A stretch of DNA of 64,000 bases from Takifugu bimaculatus (taxonomy: Eukaryota > Chordata > Actinopteri > Tetraodontiformes > Tetraodontidae): contig CP034983.1 of the NCBI GenBank assembly GCA_004026145.2, positions 9,346,588 to 9,410,587 on the forward strand, given 5' to 3'. Made by a program: the position numbers and the translations under genes. Position 1 is the stretch's first letter, and the number at the start of each line of letters is the position of its first letter. This document shows, in pieces, positions 10,204-21,700 of this stretch. The notes beneath the pieces are model-generated. The model was not told the DNA's origin. It did no database searches and worked only from the letters and a program-made list of their open reading frames with translations.

Positions 10204-10579
10204 CAGGCATAGAGCACATAGCACAGAAACACACACAAAAATACACTATTTATACAGCAGGTCAGCGGGGCCGGAGGTCGTCATGCAGCTCTGAAGGCGG
10301 CGATACCTGTAAATGAATAGAGAAGGCCAGGGGGAAGAAGCAGAAAAACTACACAGGAATCAGCATTACTAGTCTGCTTGATGAGGAGGAGGAAAGGATA
10401 GGAGAGGAGAGGAAACCATGACCCAGTGGGGGGGTGACAGAGGCCTGTCAGGTGATCCTGTTTCCGGACCCCCGGCAGCCTTGGCCTATAGTAGCACAGC
10501 TAAGATGTTAACCTAATGATTAGACGACCCCCTAAGTATGATAATTTGTTTATCTATGATAGTAACTGGAACAACAGAA

Positions 10580-13247
10580 TTAGAAACAATAAGCTTTTTC
10601 AAAGAGGTAGGTTTTAAGTCTGATCTTAAAAGTAGCAATGCAGTCAGCCTCCCGTACCTGGACAGGGAGCTGGTTCCATAGCAGGGGGGCCTTGTAGCTA
10701 AATGCTCGGCCCCCGATTCTACTCCTAGAAACTCTGGGAACCACAAGTAGACCAGCATTCTGAGAGTGGAGTGGTATATTGGGCTGATAAGGTATCACTA
10801 GCTCCTCCAGGTAGGACGGGGCTGGCCTCTGAGGACCTTGTAGGTCAAAAGAAGGGTTTTAAAAATTATTCTAAATTTAACGGGCAGCCAATGAAGAGAT
10901 GCCATTACAGGAGTTATGTGATCTCTTTTGTCAATACCTGTCAGAACTCTGGCTGCAGCATTTTGGATCAGCTGGAGGCTTCTTAAAGAGTTGTTTGGAC
11001 ACCCTGATAATAAAGAATTACAATAGTCCAGCCTGGAAGTAACAAATGCATGGACTAACTTTTCAGCATCATGCCACGTCAGTAGCTTCCTGATCTTTGT
11101 GATGTTTCTCAAGTGAAAAAAGGCACTTCTAGAGACTGTTTTAATGTGTGAGTTGAAGGAGAGATTTTGGTCAAAAGTTACTCCTAGATTCCTCACAGAG
11201 AGACTAGATGTTAATGAGATACCATCTAGAGTGATCATGTGATCTAATCTATCCCTGAGAGGTTCAGGACTAAACACCATGACCTCAGTTTTTCCTGAGT
11301 TAAGGAGGAGGAAATTTGAAGACATCCAGGACTTTATGTCTTTAAGACAGGTCTGAAGCTTCACTAACTTCTCTGTCTCCTCTGGTTTCATGGATAAATA
11401 GAGCTGAGTGTCATCAGCATAACAATGAAAATTTATCCCATGCTTCCAAATAATGTTCCCTAAGGGAAGCATGTACAATGTGAAGACGATTGGTCCGAGT
11501 ACAGCACCTTGAGGAACTCCGTGGCTAACCCTACTGTATGAGGAGGGAACACCATGGACATGAGCAAACTGGTATCTATCAGATAAATATGATCTAAACC
11601 AGTCTAGTGCTGTCACTTTAATCCCAATCACATGTTCCAGTCTATGTAACAGGATGCTGTGATCAACTGTATCAAAAGCAGCACTGAGGTCCAGCAGAAC
11701 CAGCATAGAGACCAGTCCATGATCTGAAGCTATGAGAAGATCATTAGTAACTTTAAGAAGTGCTGCTTCTGTGCTGTGATGAGCTCTAAAGCCTAACTGA
11801 AACATCTCAAAAAGGCTGTTTCTCTGCAGGTGCTCCAGTAACTGAGTCACCACCACCTTCTCTAGAACTTTAGAGATAAAAGGAAGGTTGGATATTGGCC
11901 TATAATTTGCTGAGACATCAGCATCCAGTGATGTTTTTTTAAGCAACGGCTTAATCACTGCCACCTTGTAGGACCGGGGTAAATAACCTGTCACTAAAGA
12001 ACCATTGATCTTGTACAGGATAGAACTGCCTGTCAATGGTAAAACATCCTTTAGGTGTGTTGGGATGGGATCTAAAAGACACGTGATGGTCTTGGATTTT
12101 TGAATTAGCGAAGACGCCTCAGAAAAATATACAGTGCTGAAGGAGTTTAAGGGCTCGTTGGAGAACCTGTATGTTCCCACAGTCAGCACATCTGGTGATG
12201 GTCCAGTTGTAGGGATGGCCTGGTTAGCTTTTTCTCTGATGGCTAGAACTTTATCAGTGAAGAAACTCATGAAGTCTTCACCACTAAGGGAAGAAGGGAT
12301 ACGTGGATCTAAAACACTGTGACTCTTGGTTAATTTGGCCACAGTGCTGAAAAGAAACCTGGGGTTGTTCTTATTTTCCTCAATTAAAGAAGAAAAATAA
12401 GCTGTTCTAGCCTTGCGAAGGGCCTTTTTGTAAACTAATAGACAGTCTTTCCAGGCTACATGGTAGCTGTCTATTTTACAAGAATGCCACTTCCTTTCCA
12501 GTCTTCGCACTTTCTGCTTGAGGGTCCTGATATGTGAATTATACCAGGGGGCACACCTTCTCTGATTTACTATTTTCTTTTTCAGGGGGGCAACAGAATC
12601 AAGCGTGATTCTCAGTGAGGTTGCTGCACCTTCAGCAACAGAGTCAACCTCAGCAGGGCTAAGATTATAATGAATGATCCCTGGGGAAACACACAGTGGT
12701 CCTGGGATTAGCACAGGGATCACTTCCTTAAATTTAGCTACAGCATTATCTGAAAGACATCTGCTATAGTAAGACTGTGCTCTGAGCATAGAAGAATCCT
12801 TAATCATAGATGTGAAAGTGATCAAAGAATGGTCTGACAGGAGTGGGTTCTGAGGGAACACTGACACATGTTCTACCTCAACATCATAAGTCAGAACTAG
12901 ATCTAGGGTGTGGTTAAAGCTATGAGTTGGTTGGTTTATCTGCTGGAGGAAACCAACTGACTCAAGTAATGAAATGAAGCCATTTCTAAAGCTGTCATTT
13001 ACAACGTCTACATGGATATTAAAGTCTCCAATGAAAATGACTTTGTCTGTTCTAAGCACCAAGTCAGATAAGAAATCAGAGAACTCAGACAGGAACTCTG
13101 AATGTGGCCCAGCAGGGGGCCGATATAGAACTACAAACAGAAGTGGCTTTTCTGCCTTCCAGTTCAGATGTGTGATGCCAAGAGTCAGAAGCGTCTGGTG
13201 TTCTCTGTTCTCTGCAACACCAGACTTCTCAGCAAGGCATATCTGTC
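10580..13247 (-). pseudogene. L2-type LINE ORF2 (endonuclease remnant + reverse transcriptase)
   Basis: Counting from a TTG at 13062, 754 codons run without a stop to 10798. Motifs seen are GDFNIHVD (residues 12-19) and SDHSLI (76-81), both endonuclease. The RT motifs are NYRPISNLPF (386-395), LDLSAAFDTVDHS (from 457), GVPQGAVLGP (515-524) and the catalytic YADDTQLYL (548-556). The frame stays open upstream to about 13247 (LNWKAEKPLLFVVLYRPP..). Near 10810 a net one-base loss, probably in the GCCAGCCCC run, ends the frame early; the rest of the C-terminus (VIPYQPNIPLHSQNAGLLVV..) continues in another frame to 10580. The first part of the endonuclease is missing, so this copy cannot be autonomous. 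The long clean frame suggests a fairly young insertion. Confidence 0.85.
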
Positions 13248-13259
13248 AAACACAATAAA

Positions 13260-13644
13260 GGACAAACTAATTTGTTCCAATTAAAAAGTGAAGCAATAAG
13301 TAATAGCACAGAAAATAGTGTAGCTATAGAAATTTATGAAAACCCATTTGGAGTCAGAGGGAATTTTCTGGGTGTAACCACATACAGTATGTGTCTGTTG
13401 AGTAAGGCAGATAATTGATGATAAAAGATCACTAATCTACCAGAAGGCATTGAAGAAATGAATGAGGATAAAAAGCTAGTGTGACAGGGTAGATGGAAGA
13501 CTGATTCATTTTAAAATACAAGAGAAACTATCTTGAATATAATGAAAATACCAGTTTTCTAACAGACTGTATGGCTTGACCTTTTCTGAAGCAGAAATCA
13601 GATGAACATTAGAGGGCAATAGGGAGCAAACAAACAAACAGACA

Positions 13645-13699
<55 letters not shown>

Positions 13700-14735
13700 T
13701 AAAGTCTGGGGAGTGGCTGAGGTGACATAAAAATTGTCAGGTTAAGGTTAAGTCTGCTGCAAGTCTGCTGGTGATGGGGGTTGGGGGGAATATGTGTTGA
13801 CAGCCTTTTGCACGTGTACAATTTAGTTTCTTTAGTGCAGCGACACCAACAAATGTCGATAAAGGATGTGCAAGAATTTTGAACACTGATATGATTTTTT
13901 TAAAATGTAATCAATGATCTGTTCTAGTTATTTCTTTACAATTAGGTTCTAAAAATCCTGCTCTTACTGTATGGATACACTTCAGTTATCCAGTCAATTA
14001 TGATAATTGTTTTGGGGTGGTTATTGAACCTGACACCCTGTGCTCTATGTACTGACCTCACAGCGCCACTTAAGATATATCTCACCAGCTGCCACAGAGA
14101 CAAGACCTCTAACAGGAAATGTTAGTCTTGGTTCCAGCACATCCAGACCAGGGTCCTGATGAGAGAGAAACATCAAGTTTTTGTCTGAGGTTTCACTAAG
14201 GGAAGTCTGTGATGAAAGAAGGAAGAAGCTGCTTCATTCCTAAGGCCGTGTTGGAGCATGTCCTCCCTCCGCAGGGAAGTATCACTTCCTCTTGACCTGC
14301 AGCACAACTCAGCTCACAGAAATGACACTAAAAGCTCCATTCCCTTTGACTGGGTGCATCAAATTTACAATTCAGCCTCCTTACTTTTGAAGTACTGGCA
14401 CTATTGAAATTCACCATGAAATTCATCCACATTGTTGTCCGGCTCCTCTCTGCATTCCTGATGTGTAGTGATCATTCTAGAAGAGCCAAAAATCCCTTTA
14501 CATAAATCAATTTGAGTGAAGTGACTTAACTGACAAGGGTCACAACTTTAAACACTTATTGCTTCAACTACAAGTTTTGGGAAGTATTTGTTCCCATCTA
14601 CCGCTAGAGGGAGGCCTTTATCTAGATGTACCAATAGGAATTATTAAGATACGTCTAAATATATGATTGATTACATGATTAAATCTCTAAAACATGTGGC
14701 CTGTCCAGCTACATTTTATGATACAGGTGTTAGGT
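13260..14735. other. No gene seen; contains (CAAT)n microsatellite
   Basis: The only clear structure is a CAAT tetranucleotide tract at about 13645-13697. No exon with family-level similarity was seen on either strand. Confidence 0.6.
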
Positions 14736-14740
14736 GTTAA

Positions 14741-14810
14741 ATTTAAACCGTGATTTGAACCAATGACCTTCTGACCTGGAGTCAAGTCTGAGGCCACCAT
14801 CTTTTTATTT
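14741..14810 (-). pseudogene. Degenerate tRNA-Trp-like sequence
   Basis: The minus strand carries TTGACTCCAGGTCAGAAGG and then GGTTCAAATCACGG. These match the anticodon arm (CCA) and T arm/B box of the intact tRNA-Trp genes in this window. The D arm and acceptor stem are not recognisable. It is probably a tRNA pseudogene or the head of a tRNA-derived repeat. Confidence 0.5.
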
Positions 14811-15139
14811 TCTTGCACTCGTCTTCTCATTGAGTCCACTGTGCTTCAGGAAAAAGCTTAACAAAAGGATTGCAGCTTTTATTAGTAAACTGGGTCATAT
14901 TGCAGAAGCATCCTCGGGCGTGTAAATTGCAGTTCATATATGCAGCACAATTTATGCACAAATGCAACTAGGGCGTGTTCTCAGCCTTCAACTACTACCA
15001 ATGTATTGTTTCTAGGTATATTAAATTTCCTTATGGCTATTACTGCTATTTGGCCAATGTTGGCCAACACACGATTAAAATGTCTGCATCAAATAGTACG
15101 TACTTAATTCTCTCGGAAAACCTTGATTATCATCTCGAG

Positions 15140-15649
15140 AATTACGCGCACGGCCCTGGGATAGGTCAGCCTGGACCCGGCTGGTGGTGAGTCGGCCGAA
15201 ACAAAGTCCTAAATACATTTGGGATGTTGCAAGACGCGCCGGTGTAAGGCACAACAACCTGTAGATTTCGCAAGATTCAGTGACGTGTGTTCGGACGAGC
15301 TTGTTCTCAGCTGCCTGCTGTTTGGAAACGGCGCTTGTGCCTGCTCCGACATGTGCGCGCAGAGTCGCGCAGTCGCTGCTGTTGTGCGCTCCCGCTGCGC
15401 GAAGAGGCTTTTTGTTGGGAAGTTTCTTAAGTGAGTCAATACGGCGCAGGAGGACGCCACCCAGCCTTTCCGCGGGATCAACGCGGGGCTTCTCTCTTGT
15501 TTGCGCCCCCAAGGACGCAGGGACCTCACCTATAAACCCGTCACCGCGATCAGGGAAGAGTTTTTTTTAACCTTCCCGCTGCGGGGATGTTTTTAATCGC
15601 TTCGACGCGCTTTTCGCCTTATTGGAATTAACGTGGCAGTGGCGGAGAC
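15140..15649 (+). promoter_or_regulatory. pard3: CpG-rich promoter and 5' UTR of pard3
   Basis: Base composition changes sharply to GC- and CpG-rich at about 15140 and stays so past the first exon to about 15930, while both flanks are AT-rich. Motifs such as GTGCGCGCAGAGTCGCGCAG are typical of a CpG-island promoter. No TATA box is evident and the exact start site cannot be set from sequence. Confidence 0.65.
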
Positions 15650-15769
15650 ATGAAAGTGACGGTGTGTTTCGGGAGGACCCGGGTGGTCGTTCCGTGTGGA
15701 GATGGGAATATAAAAGTCTGCAACCTGATCGAACAAGCGGCCATGCGGTACAAGAAAGCGATAGCAAAG
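15650..15769 (+). CDS. pard3: pard3 first coding exon (Par-3 N-terminal domain)
   Basis: Par-3 is the scaffold of the Par-3/Par-6/aPKC complex that sets apical-basal polarity and tight junctions. The ATG opens forty codons starting MKVTVCFGRTRVVVPCGDGN and ending RYKKAIAK, which I recognise as the start of the Par-3 N-terminal self-oligomerisation (CR1/NTD) domain. It fits PARD3 better than PARD3B, which has GIVVPC after FGRT. The exon ends AAG|GTAGGT in phase 0. It sits in a CpG island at the head of a 21.9-kb intron. Teleosts often have two pard3 co-orthologues, and I cannot tell which this is. Confidence 0.93.
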
Positions 15770-18700
15770 GTAGGTGCACTGCTCGGTGAGCTTGGAAAGT
15801 CTCGCAGTGCGCGCCGAGCTGCATCCACAGCACAGCCCCAACATGGCGCTGTTCTGCGGCTGCAAAAAGCGGGCAGGCGACAGTCGGGGGTCTGCTTTCA
15901 GTAAAGGAGCCGGCAAAGACCCCTCCTCTCAGTCAGGGGGTGTGTAACAGCAACATTTCGCCTAGGGTGAAATCAAAAGTGGGTCCAGTTTGCATTCTCT
16001 GTAAAGAATGAGTTGTGGTAACCCGAGAATGGGTCCCAGTCAGGAGAGAAAAGTTTGCATGGCTGTGTGTGTATATGTGTTCGCGCGTTATTGTGGATGA
16101 GACGTGCGCGTTAGTCAGTTCGGCCAGAGACTTAAACTTATTCCACCGTAGTTTAACAGCTTATTACATCCATATTATAAAGGACAGGAGTACTGTGTCT
16201 CTAGCCAGGTGTGAGGTGTTGTGCGTCTTCTGGGGGGTGGGGGGTACTCTGCGCGCTTTTCATGCCGATGTCAATTAAAGTTGATCCGGAAATCACCAGT
16301 AAAAGGATGGAAGCATGTCAACCCCTGTTCCTGTGGCCTCCCCCTCTTTTGTCACTGTGCAGGTGCTGCACACAAAAACCCCTCAAGTGTCTGCTGAATT
16401 GAAGCTGTTTCCATAGTCCAGGACAGCACTTGGAGCTTTTTCTCGAGGATTTAAAATATCTGAGCAAGCCCAGATAGAGTTTTAGTTGGTTTTGTTTTAG
16501 CCAGGGAGCATTTTAAGCGTGACACACCAAATAGCACAGCCGTGTGGGTTACCTGAAGGAAAGCAGGAACTCATGAAGTACCTTAACACCTCCAGAAACA
16601 GGTGGACGGTCTGAATCGCCGCCGTGGTACAGCAGACTTTACCACTGAAAGCAAACAGTGACGAAGTAGGTCAACATTAACAGTCACTACTGAAAGCACT
16701 TCCTCCTTAGATACACACTGGTGGCATTCCCACACACCTTCACTCCTCTGTTTACTGGCTGTTTTTTCTGTGCCTCAGCAGAACAGAGGCGACTGGATCA
16801 TTGATCCCTGCAGTGATACTGTAAGTGTAGATGCTTCCTCGCTGGAGAGGCCATGCCTGGCTCAAGGCTACCCTGAGACCTGAGAGCCTGGAGCGTTGGC
16901 AACAAAATTAAATAAAACAAGATAATTCACAACGTTTCTGTGATGTAACTATAGAATAGACATCAGTTTGAAGAGCACGAGGCGTTTGTATTCATATATT
17001 ATTGGACACATTTTAGTTGGAACCTCATGTTAACTATGGTAGAAACTTGACACTCTGAGAATGAACCAGCTTTCCTTCTACACTAGTCATGGGAAACATT
17101 TTTCCTTTTGTGTTTTACAGTATTGCGTTTAAAATGGCTTACATGTCATGGCGTGCCTGACACCCTGACTGGTGCATGTATCGCCGTCTCTCTGCTAAAA
17201 CAAGAACTGGTGCAACACCTCGTGATTGCAGCCCGGACCGGAGTTGTCCCCTGGCCAGCCGGCGCTTGTACTTAAGTGATGATGCTTTGCTGACTTTGTC
17301 GCGTATGATGAAGATTGGTGTGGGAAAAAAAAGACTGTCAGTAATGTTGGTTTCCTGATTTACATAAAATTGGACTTGAAGGACTTGGGAAATTCATCTC
17401 TCCATTGATTGATTAGATCATCAGCTGTTCGACTAGACCCTATTGTTTTTATTTGCCTCTCAAATATACATGAATCATCTCAAGTTGCAGATATATTTGG
17501 CAAAAGGCCCTGCTGGTAAGATCTGCGCTGCTCTGGGTTCCTCTGATCGATCACGTGCTAAACTTGGATAAAATGCAGTTACTTGGGTTGAACCAGCTGA
17601 GCTTCTGACTGAATTACAATCTGCTCTGGCGTTTCTTGAGACATTTGTCACCATCTCAGGGGGGCACATCAATAATCTACTCAAGTGCCATTGACTTCAC
17701 AGTCCATCTGATCCACAGTATGCATATTCATGCAGGATTAGGCCTCATCCGGCTTGTCAGCCCTCCACTCGTCAAGTGAAAGCTCAACTTTTACTATTTT
17801 CATGTTCTCTTATCAGGGCTGATGTGAAAATGTCATTTTGTGGGTCCTCCTGCTCAGATGTGACTGATTGCTTCTGATTTCACTCCTGCTTTTACAGATC
17901 TGATCCATACTTACTCACTCAATCTCTGCATTGCTAGATCTCATCTGTGTCTCTGCTTTCCCACGGCTACTAAATGCAGGCTAAAGCCTAAAACACATAA
18001 TTTGCCATAAATTTCAGGAGGAAAAAAAAATACTTGCAGACGTGTCACTGGGAGGTTTTGCTGCATATAATGAGCATGTTGTCTGCGGTTTTGGGATGCT
18101 TGAAGATAAGTCCATGAGGTTTGGATTCATATTATCTTCTGACCTTTTATGAATGTGTCTGCAGGAAGAATAACAGGTATTTTGAAATCAGGGTGAAATT
18201 ACACAGTGTTGCATCCATGTGCTGAACCCTGTTACCATTCAGGTGAGGACCTTTGCTATAGATACTCACTGAAAATAGGCGTAGGGAAATGTCTTTGGAA
18301 GGCTTGTCAGGGCTCATTAGCTCCATGCACTCAGCGGCTTGCTACTTATGTAATGAAGAGGCGCTGCTGTATATGAGTAGGAATTGAAAGATGATTTGAT
18401 GGGGGGTGGGGGGCAGTGCTGGGCTCAGCTCGATAAGCCCTGCATGAAGCATAGAAGCACATCTATGGTTCAACCCTGGTCAAGCAGCAGTGATTTAAAC
18501 TGCACCACAGCAGGGAACAAAGCAGGGTAAGGAGAAGAGAAGTAAGCTTTCATTAACCACCACCCACTCATGCATTTGCATTTTTCTTTTGCTGTTTTAC
18601 ATCATTTTTACCTTCTGTGTACATGGATTTTTCCTTTCTAGACTTCTTATCCAGCTGATTGACAGGCTTGTCTTTTAAAATTAAAGGGCAGAAATGTTAT

Positions 18701-21700
18701 CTTCCCCTCAGTTTTGAGAAGAACGTGAAACAAAGTCTGTTTTTGACCTTAATGGTAACATATTTATTTAATTCTTATTTTGGGACTAAATTAAGTAGTG
18801 AGTCATTACTGATGATCTCTGCTCGTCACCGAGTACAAGACTGAATCATATAACTGTTTACTAATATTGTTTGTTTTCTATTCCAGTGTTTGATAAAAAA
18901 CATTTCCCTTTTAATGAACATCCTAGTTACAAATTTCATTCATGCGACTTTGAACGTGGTTCACCTATAAGAACTGTCCCTGACTGATATGCTCTAATAC
19001 TGTCTGGTGGTTTGCGCACAGGTGCTAATGTGTGCTGTACGTGCAGCTGAGAGCGACTTCTTAGAATAACATTCACATTTTGTGAATTTTAAAGTCAAGG
19101 TCAAGTTCCATGGTCAGTGTTGATAAGGTTTACTAATGCCTGCTGTTCTTTTTCCTCCAAATCCCAGTAGATGTTCACTCCTGACTTTTTACAGTTTGGA
19201 AGCTTATTGTTATATGTGGCTACGACCCACAAACATTGGCAGCTGATTTTAATTCCTAAAATCTGTGATTCTGAATTGATGCACTGTGTTTATTTCTCTC
19301 AATGGCGTTTATCCACTAATTACTCATATAACAAGTCATCTGGTTAATCAGCTTGACCGCTCATAAAACAGAACATTTAGAAACCAAAGTCACCACCCTG
19401 GCATGTAAACCACAAACTCTTGAGAACTGCTGGTATCCTTTTGCTATTTTGTTATGAGCCATAATCTACATATACCATAATCCACATATTTCACATATAA
19501 GGCAAGAGTTTAAGATTTCCTCCAGAACTTTTAGTAATTAAAGCAGATTTTTTTTTTTTGTCATTTCTGTAAGTTATCACTCAGATTTTCGGTACACAGT
19601 CTGTGAGATGGCTCAGGTCCAGGAGCTTAAAAAAAATAAAGTCGGTTTCTTTGCAATTTTGAAACAATTTTGCATAGAAAGTGGTCTCATGGTGGCGCTG
19701 TGGTTATCAAGGATGTTCTTGGTTTGGGTCACGCTACGGTTTTTCTGTGCTGTCAGAAAAAAATGTTGAAATCTAAAGGTTTCTGTGTAAGTGTAAACAG
19801 ATTTAACAAGATAATAAGACAAGGCTGAAATGCAGGAATCTAGCTCGAGTTGAATTATAAAACCAAAATTTTGTTGAGTCCCCGCAGTGTAAGTGGTCCA
19901 CATCAGGAGTAGGCTGGAACAGTAGAAAACAAGCATCAGTGACAAAAATGATATCAAACAAGCACATCTGGGGCGGAGGTTGGTTGCAAAGCGGGTTGCG
20001 GTGGAAGCTTCAGGAGTGAGGTCAAAGGATTCGCATGCTGGATGAGGTTCGCCAATTGAATGCATACGGAATTAATAGAGGTATGAGTTGATCTGGGCAG
20101 AATATCAAATCTACTGATTTAACTGTGAGTGTAAGCCAAAGTCTTGATTTTTGGCACGTGTGTGTTCTGGTTTTGTGCCCAGTGAGGGCATCTGAGACAT
20201 CTGAGATGAAGAATGGTTGACGGTTACGCGGCACAAAGTATTTTGTGATTTTTGTGGGACTGTTTAATGATAGCAGATCCCATCATGGTTATCCTGGATG
20301 ATCCTGACATCCACCTATCTTATGTGGAGTCAGTTGTACCACATAACCTGCCAAATGTCTCACACTGTTTGGTACATTGTTGTTCTGTCCCGATTAGCCT
20401 CTAATGTGCTAAATTGTTTGCGCAGATCAGTCAGATCATAATGAGTATAATGGGTTTGCTTTGGGTTAGGGACAGCATTAAGCTTCTTTCATATGATTCT
20501 GTTGTCCTGACTCACAGCCAATACTTATGTGGGGCCATTGGAGCATTAGCTTATTTCACCACCAGTGCATTCACAATGTTGCCTTTTTTCTCCCTTTCAG
20601 GCTGCTACAGGTTCAGATCGTTGGCATGATGCCTTGCAGATTAATAAATCATTCAGCTGTTGCCATTTGATGAGCACTTGTAATCCCGATTTGGATTCTT
20701 TGGAATGGAAAGTATGAACAAGTTGTAAATGCTACTGGCAGGAGGGCCAACATGATGTTTACTATTGGTGCTCGGATGGAAAAGTGCTTTCAGCCTCAGA
20801 GAAACAATCTTGAAAGCCTGTTTTGACAGCATCTCATTGTCTGTAACCACCTTTTTCTACACCTTAAACGCACACAGACATTGTCTTTGCATTTAGTTGT
20901 GGGCTCTGGTTTAAAAGACACACCTACGTGTCACAGTTAGAATAGGTTCTAATTTTTCCGAGGCCCTGCAAGTCTAAGTAAACCTAAGTGCAAACAACCA
21001 TGGAAACCCAGCAGACCCAATCCTGAAGACATAACAAATCCTGGAATGAAGGAATCCCAGATAGAGTTTGCTTGAATAATCTTTGACATCTATTTGTAGC
21101 ATGTATTTCTTTAAAACCCACTGTTTGAGAGAGTGTGCGTACGCTAAACTGATTTCAAAACTCAACACTGAGTGCACCCTGTCTGTCTTGTGCTGCTTAA
21201 CATTGGTTGTCCATTACCAAGTTAAACAACAACAGAGAAAAAGGACAAACACACCAGTCTGAGGGTATAGGTGCTCGCTATTGCATTTTTATGCATTTTA
21301 TTTATGCATTTTATGAATTTTTTAATATTTCTATAAATGAGTTAGATGACTACATGCAAGCCAACCTGCTTTTGGTACATCAAAAACCATAAGCAATGCT
21401 CTATGGGTCTCAATAGAGCCATCATATACCCCTAAATGGAATTTAGGAGTTTGAGTGTTCTCCATTATGGGCTCCATTAACACAAATATTTTTTATTGTC
21501 GTTCTGCATCAGTATTTATTTTGGTAACTTCCTGTGGCCTTTCTTGTTTGGTTTTGGTGCGATGGTATTTAGAAGGACATCCAGCAACATGTAGTGAACC
21601 TTCTGAGGATCAGGAAAAGTCTGAGAGGAAGGAATGTCTACAACATAACCTTTAAAAGAAGAATGAAATGCATTTTGTGTTGGAAACAGTAGCCTTTCCA

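Larger units (their letters stand above)
9921..13250 (-). mobile_element. 5'-truncated L2-type LINE
   Basis: The element contains the endonuclease C-terminus and reverse transcriptase of an L2/CR1-group LINE. It also has a long 3' UTR with a GGAGA pentamer tract (10115-10203) and a 3' end reading TATATAAATAAAGATTGATTTGATTTG on the minus strand. Three other 3'-end fragments of the same family occur at 32081, 39109 and 63424. The 5' end breaks off in the endonuclease domain near 13250, typical of incomplete target-primed reverse transcription. Confidence 0.85.

Noticed and set aside
9998..10316. SSPLL-repeat and ERRGE-repeat proteins
   Set aside because: Pure translations of the GGAGA pentamer array in the LINE 3' UTR; the same holds for 39280-39501.
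13645..13697. (CAAT)n as a possible CRISPR-like or LINE tail
   Set aside because: Simple tetranucleotide repeat without spacers, and the adjoining bases do not match the L2 3' end.
15075..15916. Several 60-145-codon frames on both strands around the pard3 promoter
   Set aside because: High GC lowers stop frequency; only the frame starting at 15650 has a recognisable protein and splice donor.
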